From Anaerolineales bacterium (GTDB lineage: Bacteria > Chloroflexota > Anaerolineae > Anaerolineales > UBA4823): a stretch of DNA of 6,422 bases. The notes under the pieces are model-generated. The model worked only from the letters and a program-made list of their open reading frames with translations, was not told the origin of the DNA and did no database searches. Positions 1 to 6,408 of the stretch are shown here, piece after piece. A program made the position numbers and the translations under genes. Each line of letters opens with the position of its first letter. Within the stretch, counting starts at the first letter, position 1. The stretch covers positions 1 to 6,422 of the forward strand of contig JAOAHK010000154.1 of NCBI GenBank assembly GCA_026415275.1, written 5' to 3'.

Positions 1-34
1 GACTAGGGATGTGTACCCCCGCTCTATGCCATTC

Positions 35-248
35 GCAGGTGAGGACGCCTGCGACTCCGAGAGATTTTTGGCGGGGATGCCTGCAATTCTATGCTCTTGG
101 AAGGCGGACGTCCTCGTCCGCCATGCCCGCAGGCGAGGACGCCTGCGATTCCGAGAGATTTTCGGCAGGGATGTCTGCGAGTCCAGTATCTCGGAAGGCG
201 GACGTCCTCGTCCGCCAGATTTCGCAGGCGGGGACGCCTGCGATTCCG
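35..248. repeat. Tandem array of ~94 bp units, each with two hairpins
   Basis: Two full units and the start of a third are visible. Hairpin A (stem GCAGGCG/CGCCTGC, 4-nt loop) occurs at 35-52 (one G:T pair in the stem, loop AGGA), 129-146 (perfect, loop AGGA) and 224-241 (perfect stem, loop GGGA). Hairpin B (stem GGCGGACG/CGTCCGCC, loop TCCT) is perfect at 103-122 and 197-216. The A-to-A distances are 94 and 95 bp and the B-to-B distance is 94 bp. The A-to-B spacers (53-102 and 147-196) are both 50 nt and agree at 39 of 50 positions by my count; the B-to-A spacers are 6 and 7 nt. The hairpins are better conserved than the spacers, which suggests that the structure is what is maintained. The third unit stops after the GATTCCG that follows hairpin A. 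I infer a dispersed intergenic repeat family of this genome; I see no coding function. Confidence 0.85.
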
Positions 249-426
249 TTTGTCGCGGGCAGGGAACCTTACGTCTCGTTCAATATCCGAGTTATCCTTC
301 TCAAAATCAGAACTAGATATGCACCTCACCCAAGTTGGGTTCATGAGAGACCTTATCTGACCGTGGCTATTTTTCAGTAACCTAAACTCAACGAGTCGGT
401 TGTGCAGGATTAATTATCAAGACGTT
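249..426. other. Non-coding stretch, nothing recognised
   Basis: Between the repeat array and the hypothetical gene I find no convincing gene, RNA or terminator. The one structured element is the 13-bp palindrome at 328-340 (ACCCAA-G-TTGGGT). It could be a binding site or chance. Short open frames here run out of the repeats or code for a dozen residues only and have no supporting ribosome binding site. Confidence 0.5.
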
Positions 427-801
427 CTACTTGATTACGATGGGCATTTGCACCGAATGGGCATTGCCGGCCATCCAAGGCACGACCTGATTGTTGGTTG
501 GACTTTGGGCATAGAGCCAAACCCCAGCTACCCATTCGCCATTGGCGGCCAAGTCATCGCCTTCGGGTTCAACGTAAGGTTCGAAGCGGGTGAAAATCTG
601 TTTTGCTTTCATCACCGGGAAGCCGCCTTCTAGCACTGGAAAAGCTGTGTATACATCGGTGCTGGCGCCAGAGATTGCTTTCCTCCAACCAATGACCGGT
701 AACGATGGCGTGCCAAGGGTCACAAGATGCAGGCGACGCTTGGGATAAAACTCGGCTTCGGGGATCAGACTGGGCTTCTGAAGCCCAACGGAGAGATACA
801 C
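427..801 (-). CDS. Hypothetical protein, 124 aa or longer, start uncertain
   Basis: I do not recognise this family. From the GTG at 801 the frame gives 124 residues ending ...QMPIVIK before a TAG. The composition is protein-like and rich in beta-favouring and aromatic residues, with no transmembrane segment, no signal peptide from this start and no nucleotide-binding motif. The C-terminal half (GEWVAGVWLYAQ, NNQVVPWMAGNAH) looks like a compact soluble domain. The GTG has only a poorly spaced AAGGGG next to it. The same frame stays open upstream to 846, adding residues that read plausibly (RNSSTPGSEVQGVYLSVG), and is closed by a TGA at 847-849. A Shine-Dalgarno AGGAG (854-858) with an ATG at 850 sits just above, one base out of frame, and itself reaches a stop after six codons. 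The natural start may therefore be the ATG at 850 with a one-base indel between the two frames, giving about 141 residues. The overlapping plus-strand frame at 400-633 is less protein-like. The gene points the same way as the operon to its right but is separated from it by about 190 bp. Confidence 0.5.
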   Translation of the reverse strand: MYLSVGLQKPSLIPEAEFYPKRRLHLVTLGTPSLPVIGWRKAISGASTDVYTAFPVLEGGFPVMKAKQIFTRFEPYVEPEGDDLAANGEWVAGVWLYAQSPTNNQVVPWMAGNAHSVQMPIVIK

Positions 802-889
802 CCCTTGAACCTCGCTGCCCGGTGTTGAGCTATTGCGGGCAATAAATCATGTGCTCCTACTCCCTTTTGAAGGCAAACAACACAGGGGT

Positions 890-914
890 GCAAATGGGCG
901 AATAGGCCCGTTGC
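890..914. repeat. Imperfect inverted repeat
   Basis: GCAA (890-893) and GGGC (896-899) pair with GCCC (906-909) and TTGC (911-914), around a six-base loop and an internal 2x1 mismatch. It lies between the methyltransferase stop and the hypothetical gene. No T-run follows on either strand, so it is not a standard intrinsic terminator. It could act as a weak processing or termination hairpin, or be chance. Confidence 0.25.
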
Positions 915-919
915 ATAAC

Positions 920-948
920 AGTATTGAGATCGATTAATAAAATTGTAA
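920..948 (-). promoter_or_regulatory. Weak sigma-70-like promoter candidate for the hypothetical gene
   Basis: Read on the minus strand, TTACAA (943-948) and AATACT (920-925) are separated by 17 nt in an AT-rich stretch. The -10-like hexamer matches TATAAT at 4 of 6 positions and the -35-like hexamer matches TTGACA at 3 of 6. It lies about 70 nt upstream of the ATG at 850. Such weak matches are common in AT-rich sequence, so this is only a candidate. Confidence 0.2.
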
Positions 949-1005
949 CTCTAAGTAAGGAAAATATGCCCCGAAACTAGTGTCCTGACAACTGAAAAAC
1001 CAGAA

Positions 1006-1018
1006 GGCGGACGAAGAC
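1006..1018 (-). repeat. Degenerate half of hairpin B
   Basis: GGCGGACGAAGAC matches 12 of 13 bases of the reverse complement of hairpin B from the left-end array (GGCGGACGAGGAC). The closing stem arm is missing. It sits in the spacer just downstream of the methyltransferase stop. I read it as a decayed or partial copy of the same repeat family in inverted orientation; the match is short, so chance is possible. Confidence 0.35.
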
Positions 1019-1043
1019 AGCAAGATCTGGAAAAAGACATCTC

Positions 1044-1868
1044 CTAAACTTGAGAGTGTTTTATCCGTTTACGGGCAATATAAAAGCTGTAAACCCCCTC
1101 AGGAGTTTGAGGATCAGCTCGATAGTATTTCTCCACAATCCATTTGGGCAAGGATAAATTCCACGCCGTTGGGATGAGAATCCAACGCCCGCTCAGCCAT
1201 TTAACGATCAGCGAGGGCAAGCCGAAATAGTGTCCCCATTCCACCACTGCTAAGGCACTTGGGGGAAAGTAGTGCCACCATTCCAATAGCTCAAAGCCAC
1301 TGCGTTCTAGGCGCCCCTGCCAAACTTCAGGCGGGTCACAATGGTGATGACGGGAGATGCGGTTGAAAAAAGCGCGGTAGACATCGCCCAGCGGATGTAA
1401 ACCAACCCGATCGAAAAATTTTCCCAGCGATAGGCTAGCTAGAAACTGATGGTTGGGCACACAGAAATAAAACGGCGCTCCTTCCTGCAACACTCGGTTA
1501 ATTTCTAACAAGACTTCAGCAACCCGCGGAATGTGTTCCAGCACCGAATTGCTCACCGCGCTGGCGAAAAAACGGTCAGGAAAGGGCAAACTGGCGCCAT
1601 CTGATTGAAGAAGCAGACGATAAGCGCAACGTCTTTGAGCTTCGCGCAGCGGGGCAAGCCAGGGGTCAATGCCGGCTTCGAGGGGTCGGTCGAAAGTCAC
1701 ACTGGCAAAATGCCCATCTCCACAGCCAATGTCCAGAGTGGGTGCAGGGAGCGACAGGTTTTGATAAAAACGAGCTTCCACGGCGCGCACCAGGGAGCGG
1801 AAATAGGGTAACTCACGCAAGTGGAGCATCAAGTAGTCTTTTTTGGCGTTTGGGGCAGAGGGGTGCAT
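1044..1868 (-). CDS. Class I SAM-dependent methyltransferase
   Basis: This 274-residue protein has the Rossmann-type methyltransferase fold (Methyltransf_11-like). Motif I LDIGCGDG (45-52) binds S-adenosylmethionine, an acidic residue in AGIDPW (D68) is placed to bind the ribose hydroxyls, D90 precedes GASLPF in the adenine-binding region, and SNSVLEHIP (106-114) is the usual motif before the EINRVL helix. A second half of about 130 residues after the core (FFDRVG, HHHCDP, many Trp and Tyr) probably forms the acceptor lid and may touch the membrane; the substrate cannot be read from sequence. It is the last gene of the cluster, starting 14 bp after the glycosyltransferase stop, so it likely methylates a sugar or lipid made by its neighbours (inference). 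The ATG at 1868 has GAGG directly abutting it and a GAGGA 11 nt upstream. Met14 (ATG at 1829) has no ribosome binding site, and the residues before it (KKDYLMLHLRELPYF) look like part of the domain, so I keep the longer form. Confidence 0.9.
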   Translation of the reverse strand: MHPSAPNAKKDYLMLHLRELPYFRSLVRAVEARFYQNLSLPAPTLDIGCGDGHFASVTFDRPLEAGIDPWLAPLREAQRRCAYRLLLQSDGASLPFPDRFFASAVSNSVLEHIPRVAEVLLEINRVLQEGAPFYFCVPNHQFLASLSLGKFFDRVGLHPLGDVYRAFFNRISRHHHCDPPEVWQGRLERSGFELLEWWHYFPPSALAVVEWGHYFGLPSLIVKWLSGRWILIPTAWNLSLPKWIVEKYYRADPQTPEGVYSFYIARKRIKHSQV

Positions 1869-1882
1869 CCTCGCTTAATTCC

Positions 1883-3037
1883 TCAAGCCTGCAAGCGCAG
1901 GTGGATGAAAATTTGTTCGTACTGCTCGGCAATAGTTTGCGGGTCATGGGAGTAGCGAATTCGTTCTGTGTTGACCCGAAAACATCGGGGCTGCTCGAGA
2001 ATCTCGCCAATCGCTTTTGCCAACCCTTCTGCATCATGCACAGGGACAATGCGCCCCATGCCGCTGCTTAGCACCGGTTGGCGCACACCGGGCAGATCGC
2101 TTGCCACCACCGGCGTGCCACATAGCATTGACTCAACTTGCACCATGCCATATGATTCGGTGCTGTTGGTGCTGGGCAGCACGGTGACCTCAGCAATTTT
2201 GAGGAAGGCAGCGAATTCCTTAGGCTCTAGCACACCGAGAAATTGCCAATGGTCGCCAAGTTGTTGAATGAGCGGGGTGAGCTTTGCCGCATACGCTTCT
2301 TCTCCTAAGACGTTCTGATACTGCCCCACAAACAGAACTTTTACGGTTGGGAAGCGAGTCAAGAGGTGAGGCATTGCTGCCACAAGGGTTTCAACCCCTT
2401 TTTCAGCGGCGAAACGGGCGGCCATGCCAATGACCCGGTCGCCTGGTCGAAGGTGGCATCGTTGGCGAAAAGCCTCGATTTCTGCTTCCTCCACTTCGGC
2501 GACGGTAATGGGCGGAGGAATAGCGATCACTTTGTGAAGATAACGGCGCAAGAAGAGGGAATGTTTGGCATAGTCTTGGGTGTTGGTGACGATTTTATGG
2601 GAAAACGAAGCCGTGATGTGATTGGCTAGGTTGGAAGCGAGGTTCGCTAAGGTATGGACGAAACCACGCGGCAAGCGGAGGTCGCAGTGATAAGTAAGCA
2701 CAACAGGTTTGTGCAAGAGGCGTCCGATAAAGGAGAGCAACGCCGCATCCAATTGAGGCACATGCAGGTTCACCGCATCAGCTTGACGAATCAGACGCCA
2801 AGCCCACATGGGCATGGAGGGCATGATCACCCCTTTGCTGATGCGCAAGCCCACGGGCAAGCGCCGCACTTGCACGCCGTCCAATCTTTCAAGTTGCGGC
2901 AGATTGTGGTCGTATTGAGAGGTCAGAATGGTCACCTGGTGACCGCGCTGCGCCAGTGCCCGGGCAAGCCGCTCGGCGTAAATGGTCAAGCCCGAATAAT
3001 GCGGACGATAATAGGTCAAGGCAATCAAGATGCGCAT
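1883..3037 (-). CDS. Glycosyltransferase family 4 (GT4) protein
   Basis: This 384-residue, two-domain GT-B enzyme would transfer a sugar from a nucleotide-sugar donor with retention of configuration, in the cytoplasm or at the inner membrane face. The N-terminal acceptor domain opens with RILIALTYYRPHYSGLTIYAERLARAL, the usual first strand, loop and helix of GT4 enzymes, with Ser-Gly where many have Gly-Gly. The C-terminal donor domain starts near residue 200. It carries R208 and K213 in RFAAEKG, typical phosphate-binding residues, and the E-x7-E pair E294/E302 in ESYGMVQVE, followed by CGTPVVASDLPGV. All expected motifs are intact and the length is normal. Donor and acceptor are not predictable; related enzymes make glycolipids, capsule or lipopolysaccharide-type glycans. 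The ATG at 3037 lies 5 bp after the stop of the membrane-protein gene, and a GGTGG within the end of that gene can serve as ribosome binding site, so the two are probably translationally coupled. Confidence 0.93.
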   Translation of the reverse strand: MRILIALTYYRPHYSGLTIYAERLARALAQRGHQVTILTSQYDHNLPQLERLDGVQVRRLPVGLRISKGVIMPSMPMWAWRLIRQADAVNLHVPQLDAALLSFIGRLLHKPVVLTYHCDLRLPRGFVHTLANLASNLANHITASFSHKIVTNTQDYAKHSLFLRRYLHKVIAIPPPITVAEVEEAEIEAFRQRCHLRPGDRVIGMAARFAAEKGVETLVAAMPHLLTRFPTVKVLFVGQYQNVLGEEAYAAKLTPLIQQLGDHWQFLGVLEPKEFAAFLKIAEVTVLPSTNSTESYGMVQVESMLCGTPVVASDLPGVRQPVLSSGMGRIVPVHDAEGLAKAIGEILEQPRCFRVNTERIRYSHDPQTIAEQYEQIFIHLRLQA

Positions 3038-3042
3038 GAAGC

Positions 3043-4158
3043 TTATCCACCAGCAGCTTGGCGATTTTTTTGCACCCTTCGGATTTGGTTGTAAAGATCA
3101 AGCAGAGATTCTCCATCTTGAGCAAGCGCTAAAACACCAATGACACCAGTGAGCAGCACCTGAACCAAATGAGCCGTTACCGCAAACGCTAGGGCGGTGG
3201 AAGGATTCAAGCCAAACGCACTTAATGACCCCACCGCAGCCATTTCTACAACCCCAATCGAGGCTGGTGAAGAAGGAGCAGCAATCCCTAAGGAAATGAC
3301 ACCTAAGCTAAAGACCGACCATAGCACCTGCGCTTGTGGAAAAAAAGCGCGGATATACAGGTGATACTGTAGGATGCCTACGCCCCAGTTGAGAAGCACC
3401 AAGCTGCTGACCAGCAAGAAGCGGCGCCAGTCTGTCAGCGTTGCCAACCCTTGAATGAATGCCTCCAAAGCCGTATGACCGAAGCGTTCCAGAAATGGTA
3501 GGCGTTTTTGGAAAAACTGGAAAATGCGCAGTAAAAAATGAGGATTTTGGGCGATCAAATATAAGCTGCCCAAGAGCAACATCACGAAGAGTGCAACTCC
3601 AATGGAGGCCTGGCGGGCCCACTCCACGCCGACCACAAAGGGCAGAGTGCTGAACAATAAGACGATTGCCATCAGTAGATCGAAGGTGCGTTCGAGGACA
3701 ATCGTTGAGAGGACGAAGAACAGACGCATGTTCGCTTTGCGGCTGAGCAGAAAAGCGCGGCCGAGTTCCCCAAGGCGGAAAGGCAAAAGATTGTTGAGCA
3801 AATATCCTTGATTCACAGCGCGAAAAACAAGCCAAAACGAAGCCTTCTCCTGCAGAAGGCTGCGCCATACGAACCCGCGCACAGCCAGCCAGACTAAAGA
3901 GAGAAAAATAGCTAAGCCAATCAGCCCGTAATTGGCAAGCTGCAGGGCGCGCCAGAATTGCTCCCAATCAGTAAAGTATGCGAGAATGCCCAAGCACACC
4001 AAACTGATTAGGATACCGAGCCAAAATCGCTGTTTTTCTCCTGAAGCGATCGCATTGGCTGAAGTTGAATTTGTATTGGAGATCGAGTTGTCTGAATTAA
4101 TTTCATTCCTCCCCGTGCCGCAAGACGGCGAAAAAGGCTTCTTGGGGAATCTCAACAT
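3043..4158 (-). CDS. Flippase-like membrane protein (LPG synthase TM domain / UPF0104)
   Basis: This 371-residue integral membrane protein has about seven or eight hydrophobic segments (roughly 45-62, 78-97, 145-177, 185-203, 247-268, 279-294, 301-315 and 322-346). Family signatures are visible: [17 protein letters not shown] (122-138), [10 protein letters not shown] (153-162) and [15 protein letters not shown] (295-309). These belong to the lysylphosphatidylglycerol synthase transmembrane family (PF03706), the flippase-like half of MprF and the AglD2-type proteins. No aminoacyl-transfer domain follows, so it is a stand-alone membrane unit. With a GT4 enzyme and a methyltransferase downstream, a role in moving or modifying a glycolipid is reasonable but unproven. 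The start is uncertain: the only upstream ATG (4158) gives a 56 bp overlap with lepA and a 40-residue polar Ser/Asn-rich lead before the first membrane segment. No other in-frame ATG occurs until residue 144. The strong GGGGAGGA near 4105-4112 has no in-frame ATG/GTG/TTG behind it, only an ATT. Confidence 0.88.
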   Translation of the reverse strand: MLRFPKKPFSPSCGTGRNEINSDNSISNTNSTSANAIASGEKQRFWLGILISLVCLGILAYFTDWEQFWRALQLANYGLIGLAIFLSLVWLAVRGFVWRSLLQEKASFWLVFRAVNQGYLLNNLLPFRLGELGRAFLLSRKANMRLFFVLSTIVLERTFDLLMAIVLLFSTLPFVVGVEWARQASIGVALFVMLLLGSLYLIAQNPHFLLRIFQFFQKRLPFLERFGHTALEAFIQGLATLTDWRRFLLVSSLVLLNWGVGILQYHLYIRAFFPQAQVLWSVFSLGVISLGIAAPSSPASIGVVEMAAVGSLSAFGLNPSTALAFAVTAHLVQVLLTGVIGVLALAQDGESLLDLYNQIRRVQKNRQAAGG

Positions 4159-5905
4159 TCCCGATCATCTTAAGGCGTTTCTTCCCCCGTTTTTGCTTTT
4201 CGAGCAGTTTTTTCTTGCGTGTGATGTCTCCACCATAACACTTCGCCAAAACATCCTTGCGTAAGGCTTTAACGTTGGCGCGTGAGATCACTCGCCCGGC
4301 GGCATATGCCTGAATGGGGACAACAAAAAGTTGACGCGGGATCAGGTCTTTGAGCTTGGAAATGACCGCCTGCCCCTTGTGATAGGCATCTTTCCGATGA
4401 ACGATAGTGGCAAAGGCATCCACTGGTTCATCGTTGACCAGAATCTCCAGCTTGACCAAATCATCTGGGCGATATTCTTTGAAGTGGTAGTCCATCGAGG
4501 CGTAGCCGCGTGTGCGCGCTTTCAGTTGATCGAAGAAATCGACGATGATTTGAGACAAAGGGATCTCAAAGACCATCTGCACTCGATTCGGAGCGGGATA
4601 TTCTTGTTGGATAAAGACACCGCGCCGTTTGGTCACCAAATCCATCACTGCTCCGTAGTACTCGGTTGGGGTGATGATCTCGAGGGTCATCCAAGGCTCG
4701 CGGATCTCTTGAATTTGAGCTTCGTCGGGCAATTCGGCAGGCGAGTGAATGCGTAAAACCTCGCCGTTGCGCAGGACAACCTCATACTCGACCGAAGGCG
4801 CCGTGACGACAATATCCAAATCATATTCGCGTTCCAATCGCTCTTGGACGATTTCCATGTGAAACATACCCAGAAAACCACAACGGAAGCCGAAGTTCAA
4901 CGCCTGCGAAGTTTCAGGCTCAAAAACCAATGAAGCGTCATTGAGTTGCAATTTTTCCAACGCTTCTTTGAGGTCCTGATAGTCCTCGTTTTCGACCGGA
5001 TAAATGCCAGCAAAAACCATCGGTTTGACCTTGCGGTAGCCGGGCAACGGTTCGCTTGCCGGGCGCTGGGCATGGGTGAGAGTATCGCCAACGCGGCATT
5101 CGCGCACGGTTTTCAAGCCGGTTGCCACATAGCCGACTTCACCAGCAGTCAGGCGTTCGACCGGACGCAAGTTGGGGGCAAAGATGCCGATCTCCACAGG
5201 CTTGAACTCGGCACTGCTCGCCATCAGCAGCAAGTTATCCGTGGGCAAGAGTGTCCCATCCATCACACGGATATAGGCAACCACGCCTTTATAGGGGTCA
5301 TAATGCGAGTCAAAGATCAACGCCCGTAAAGAAGCGTTTTCGTCACCACGGGGTGGGGGGATTTGGCGCACAATCGCCTCGAGGACACTCTCAACGTTGG
5401 TGCCCACCTTGGCAGAAATGCGCAAGATTTGTTCTGGAGGTGTGCCCAAGAGGTTGCTAATGTCTTCCGCAACTTGGTCAGGATGGGCGGAGATTAGGTC
5501 GATTTTGTTGATAACGGGGATGATTTCCAAATCGGCTTCTAGAGCCAGATACAGATTGGCAAGCGTCTGAGCTTCGATCCCTTGGCTGGCATCCACCACC
5601 AGCAGCGCCCCTTCGCAAGCAGCGAGAGCGCGACTGACCTCGTAGCCAAAATCCACGTGTCCGGGGGTATCGATTAAGTTGAGTTCGTACGTTTCACCGT
5701 CTTGGGCTTGGTAATTCATGCGCACAGCCGAAGCTTTGATTGTCCCCCCTTTCTCGCGCTCTAAGCCCATCGAATCCAAAACTTGCTCAACCATCTCGCG
5801 ATCTGAGATCGTGCCAGTGAGCTGCAGAAGCCGATCAGCAAGCGTGGATTTGCCATGATCGATGTGGGCGATAATACAAAAGTTGCGAATGTTCTTGTTC
5901 GCCAT
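4103..5905 (-). CDS. lepA: Elongation factor 4 (LepA), ribosomal back-translocase GTPase
   Basis: LepA is a translational GTPase that binds ribosomes and is implicated in back-translocation, recovery from stalling and 30S biogenesis. From the ATG at 5905 the protein is exactly 600 residues, the usual family length. The G domain shows G1 AHIDHGKST (13-21), G3 DTPGH (79-83), G4 NKID (133-136) and G5 SAK (164-166). Elongation-factor-type domains follow ([12 protein letters not shown] at 341-352), and then the LepA-specific C-terminal domain with [36 protein letters not shown] and VEIPQEAF, all diagnostic. An in-frame ATG at 5992 would add 29 residues ([11 protein letters not shown]...), but these are not LepA-like, and that start overlaps the upstream HEPN gene's stop. 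A weak GGGGC precedes the chosen ATG. One oddity is in switch [11 protein letters not shown] has Gly54 where the family normally has Ile or Val (RGITIKA). It is first in a close-packed run of four minus-strand genes. Confidence 0.96.
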   Translation of the reverse strand: MANKNIRNFCIIAHIDHGKSTLADRLLQLTGTISDREMVEQVLDSMGLEREKGGTIKASAVRMNYQAQDGETYELNLIDTPGHVDFGYEVSRALAACEGALLVVDASQGIEAQTLANLYLALEADLEIIPVINKIDLISAHPDQVAEDISNLLGTPPEQILRISAKVGTNVESVLEAIVRQIPPPRGDENASLRALIFDSHYDPYKGVVAYIRVMDGTLLPTDNLLLMASSAEFKPVEIGIFAPNLRPVERLTAGEVGYVATGLKTVRECRVGDTLTHAQRPASEPLPGYRKVKPMVFAGIYPVENEDYQDLKEALEKLQLNDASLVFEPETSQALNFGFRCGFLGMFHMEIVQERLEREYDLDIVVTAPSVEYEVVLRNGEVLRIHSPAELPDEAQIQEIREPWMTLEIITPTEYYGAVMDLVTKRRGVFIQQEYPAPNRVQMVFEIPLSQIIVDFFDQLKARTRGYASMDYHFKEYRPDDLVKLEILVNDEPVDAFATIVHRKDAYHKGQAVISKLKDLIPRQLFVVPIQAYAAGRVISRANVKALRKDVLAKCYGGDITRKKKLLEKQKRGKKRLKMIGNVEIPQEAFFAVLRHGEE

Positions 5906-5914
5906 TGCCCCGTT

Positions 5915-5920
5915 AGTATA
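5915..5920 (-). promoter_or_regulatory. -10-like TATACT directly ahead of lepA
   Basis: On the minus strand TATACT lies nine bases before the lepA ATG at 5905 and matches the TATAAT consensus at 5 of 6 positions. At 17 nt spacing the -35 region is GC-rich and poor. If used, transcription would start within a few bases of the ATG and give a nearly leaderless mRNA, which fits the weak ribosome binding site. A chance match or a promoter further upstream is also possible. Confidence 0.3.
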
Positions 5921-5952
5921 CCCGATTTTTATAGGCTTAGGCCTCATCGGGG

Positions 5953-5975
5953 AAGCGAGTCGATGTGACTCACTC
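5953..5975. other. Hairpin between HEPN gene and lepA
   Basis: AAGCGAGTC (5953-5961) pairs with GACTCACTC (5967-5975) around the 5-nt loop GATGT. This gives nine pairs on the transcript, two of them G:U. It lies in the 83 bp gap, just after the HEPN stop. No T-run follows on either strand, so it is at best a weak terminator or an mRNA-end stabiliser. Confidence 0.3.
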
Positions 5976-5988
5976 GAGCTTCTCGGGT

Positions 5989-6406
5989 TCAAGCAGCCCG
6001 TTCGAGGAGGCGTTCGCTTTGCTTGATGAGATATTCAGCTTTTTCAATCGCTTGTTGAGCGTCTTCGAGCCTGTAGACTTGACCTGGCGTCAGATCCGGC
6101 AATCCGCTCGGATAGCAAGTCGGGATGTAGAATTTGTCAAGATGAGCGGCAAATTGCACCCAAAGGTCGTATTCCTCAAGAAGTTCCTTGCGCGGGAAAT
6201 CTTGGATCAATTTTTGGATCGAATGCCCCCAAGGGTCTTCACCAAGCATCAGCCAAAGCGCTTTTACCGCCTTTTCTGCACACTGCTGACTGTAAAAGCA
6301 AACCTGAGCGTAATGACCAAGTTAAGGAAAGCTTTGATGGCTGTAAGGCTTCGGATGCGGTTTGATGCCATCGTTTCGCTTCATACAGGTATTTCTTCTT
6401 GCTCAT
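5989..6406 (-). CDS. HEPN-domain protein, N-terminal part frameshifted
   Basis: HEPN proteins are small all-helical proteins, often RNases or toxins, commonly paired with a minimal nucleotidyltransferase (MNT) antitoxin. The intact frame from 6249 gives 86 residues ([12 protein letters not shown]... to ...[13 protein letters not shown]), which is the C-terminal part only. Reading further upstream in this frame adds [20 protein letters not shown] and LWL, the classic HEPN helix (PF05168 type), before a stop. The start is found in another frame at 6406: [20 protein letters not shown]. Restoring one base near 6340 (CAG-GCC) and one near 6317 (TTG-GGT) joins the three pieces into a 139-residue protein of normal HEPN length. 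The deletions may be sequencing errors at a weakly covered contig end, since adapter follows at 6409, or the gene may be a recent pseudogene. The ribosome binding site is cut off. No Arg is seen at the usual distance before the His of DPWGHS, so catalytic activity is doubtful. The plus-strand open frame at 5965-6408 is antisense. Confidence 0.75.
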
Positions 6407-6408
6407 AG

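Noticed and set aside
35..248. CRISPR array
   Set aside because: The period is about 94 bp, the units are two hairpins with homologous rather than unique linkers, and no cas gene is present.
9..380. Several overlapping open frames on both strands across the left end
   Set aside because: They are generated by the CG-rich tandem hairpins; their residues simply repeat with the DNA repeat (AGEDACDSERF-like) and match no domain.
400..633. Plus-strand 77-residue open frame
   Set aside because: It is antisense to the more protein-like minus-strand frame at 427-846, and I found no supporting ribosome binding site.
890..914. Intrinsic terminator of the envelope gene cluster
   Set aside because: The hairpin is imperfect, has no T-run and lies about 130 bp beyond the methyltransferase stop; kept only as a low-confidence inverted repeat.
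981..1000. Possible insertion-sequence end (AGTGTCCTGACAACTG-like stretch)
   Set aside because: No matching inverted partner, target duplication or transposase was found in the window.
4331..4756. Plus-strand open frames inside lepA (4331-4756, 4946-5329)
   Set aside because: They are shadows of the strongly conserved lepA coding strand.
5906..5992. Longer lepA start at 5992
   Set aside because: The extra 29 residues lack LepA similarity and span the intergenic hairpin and -10-like box; the ATG at 5905 gives the canonical [21 protein letters not shown] start.
5965..6408. Plus-strand 147-residue open frame
   Set aside because: The opposite strand encodes recognisable HEPN helices in three frames; this open frame is antisense, has no recognisable motif and runs into the adapter.
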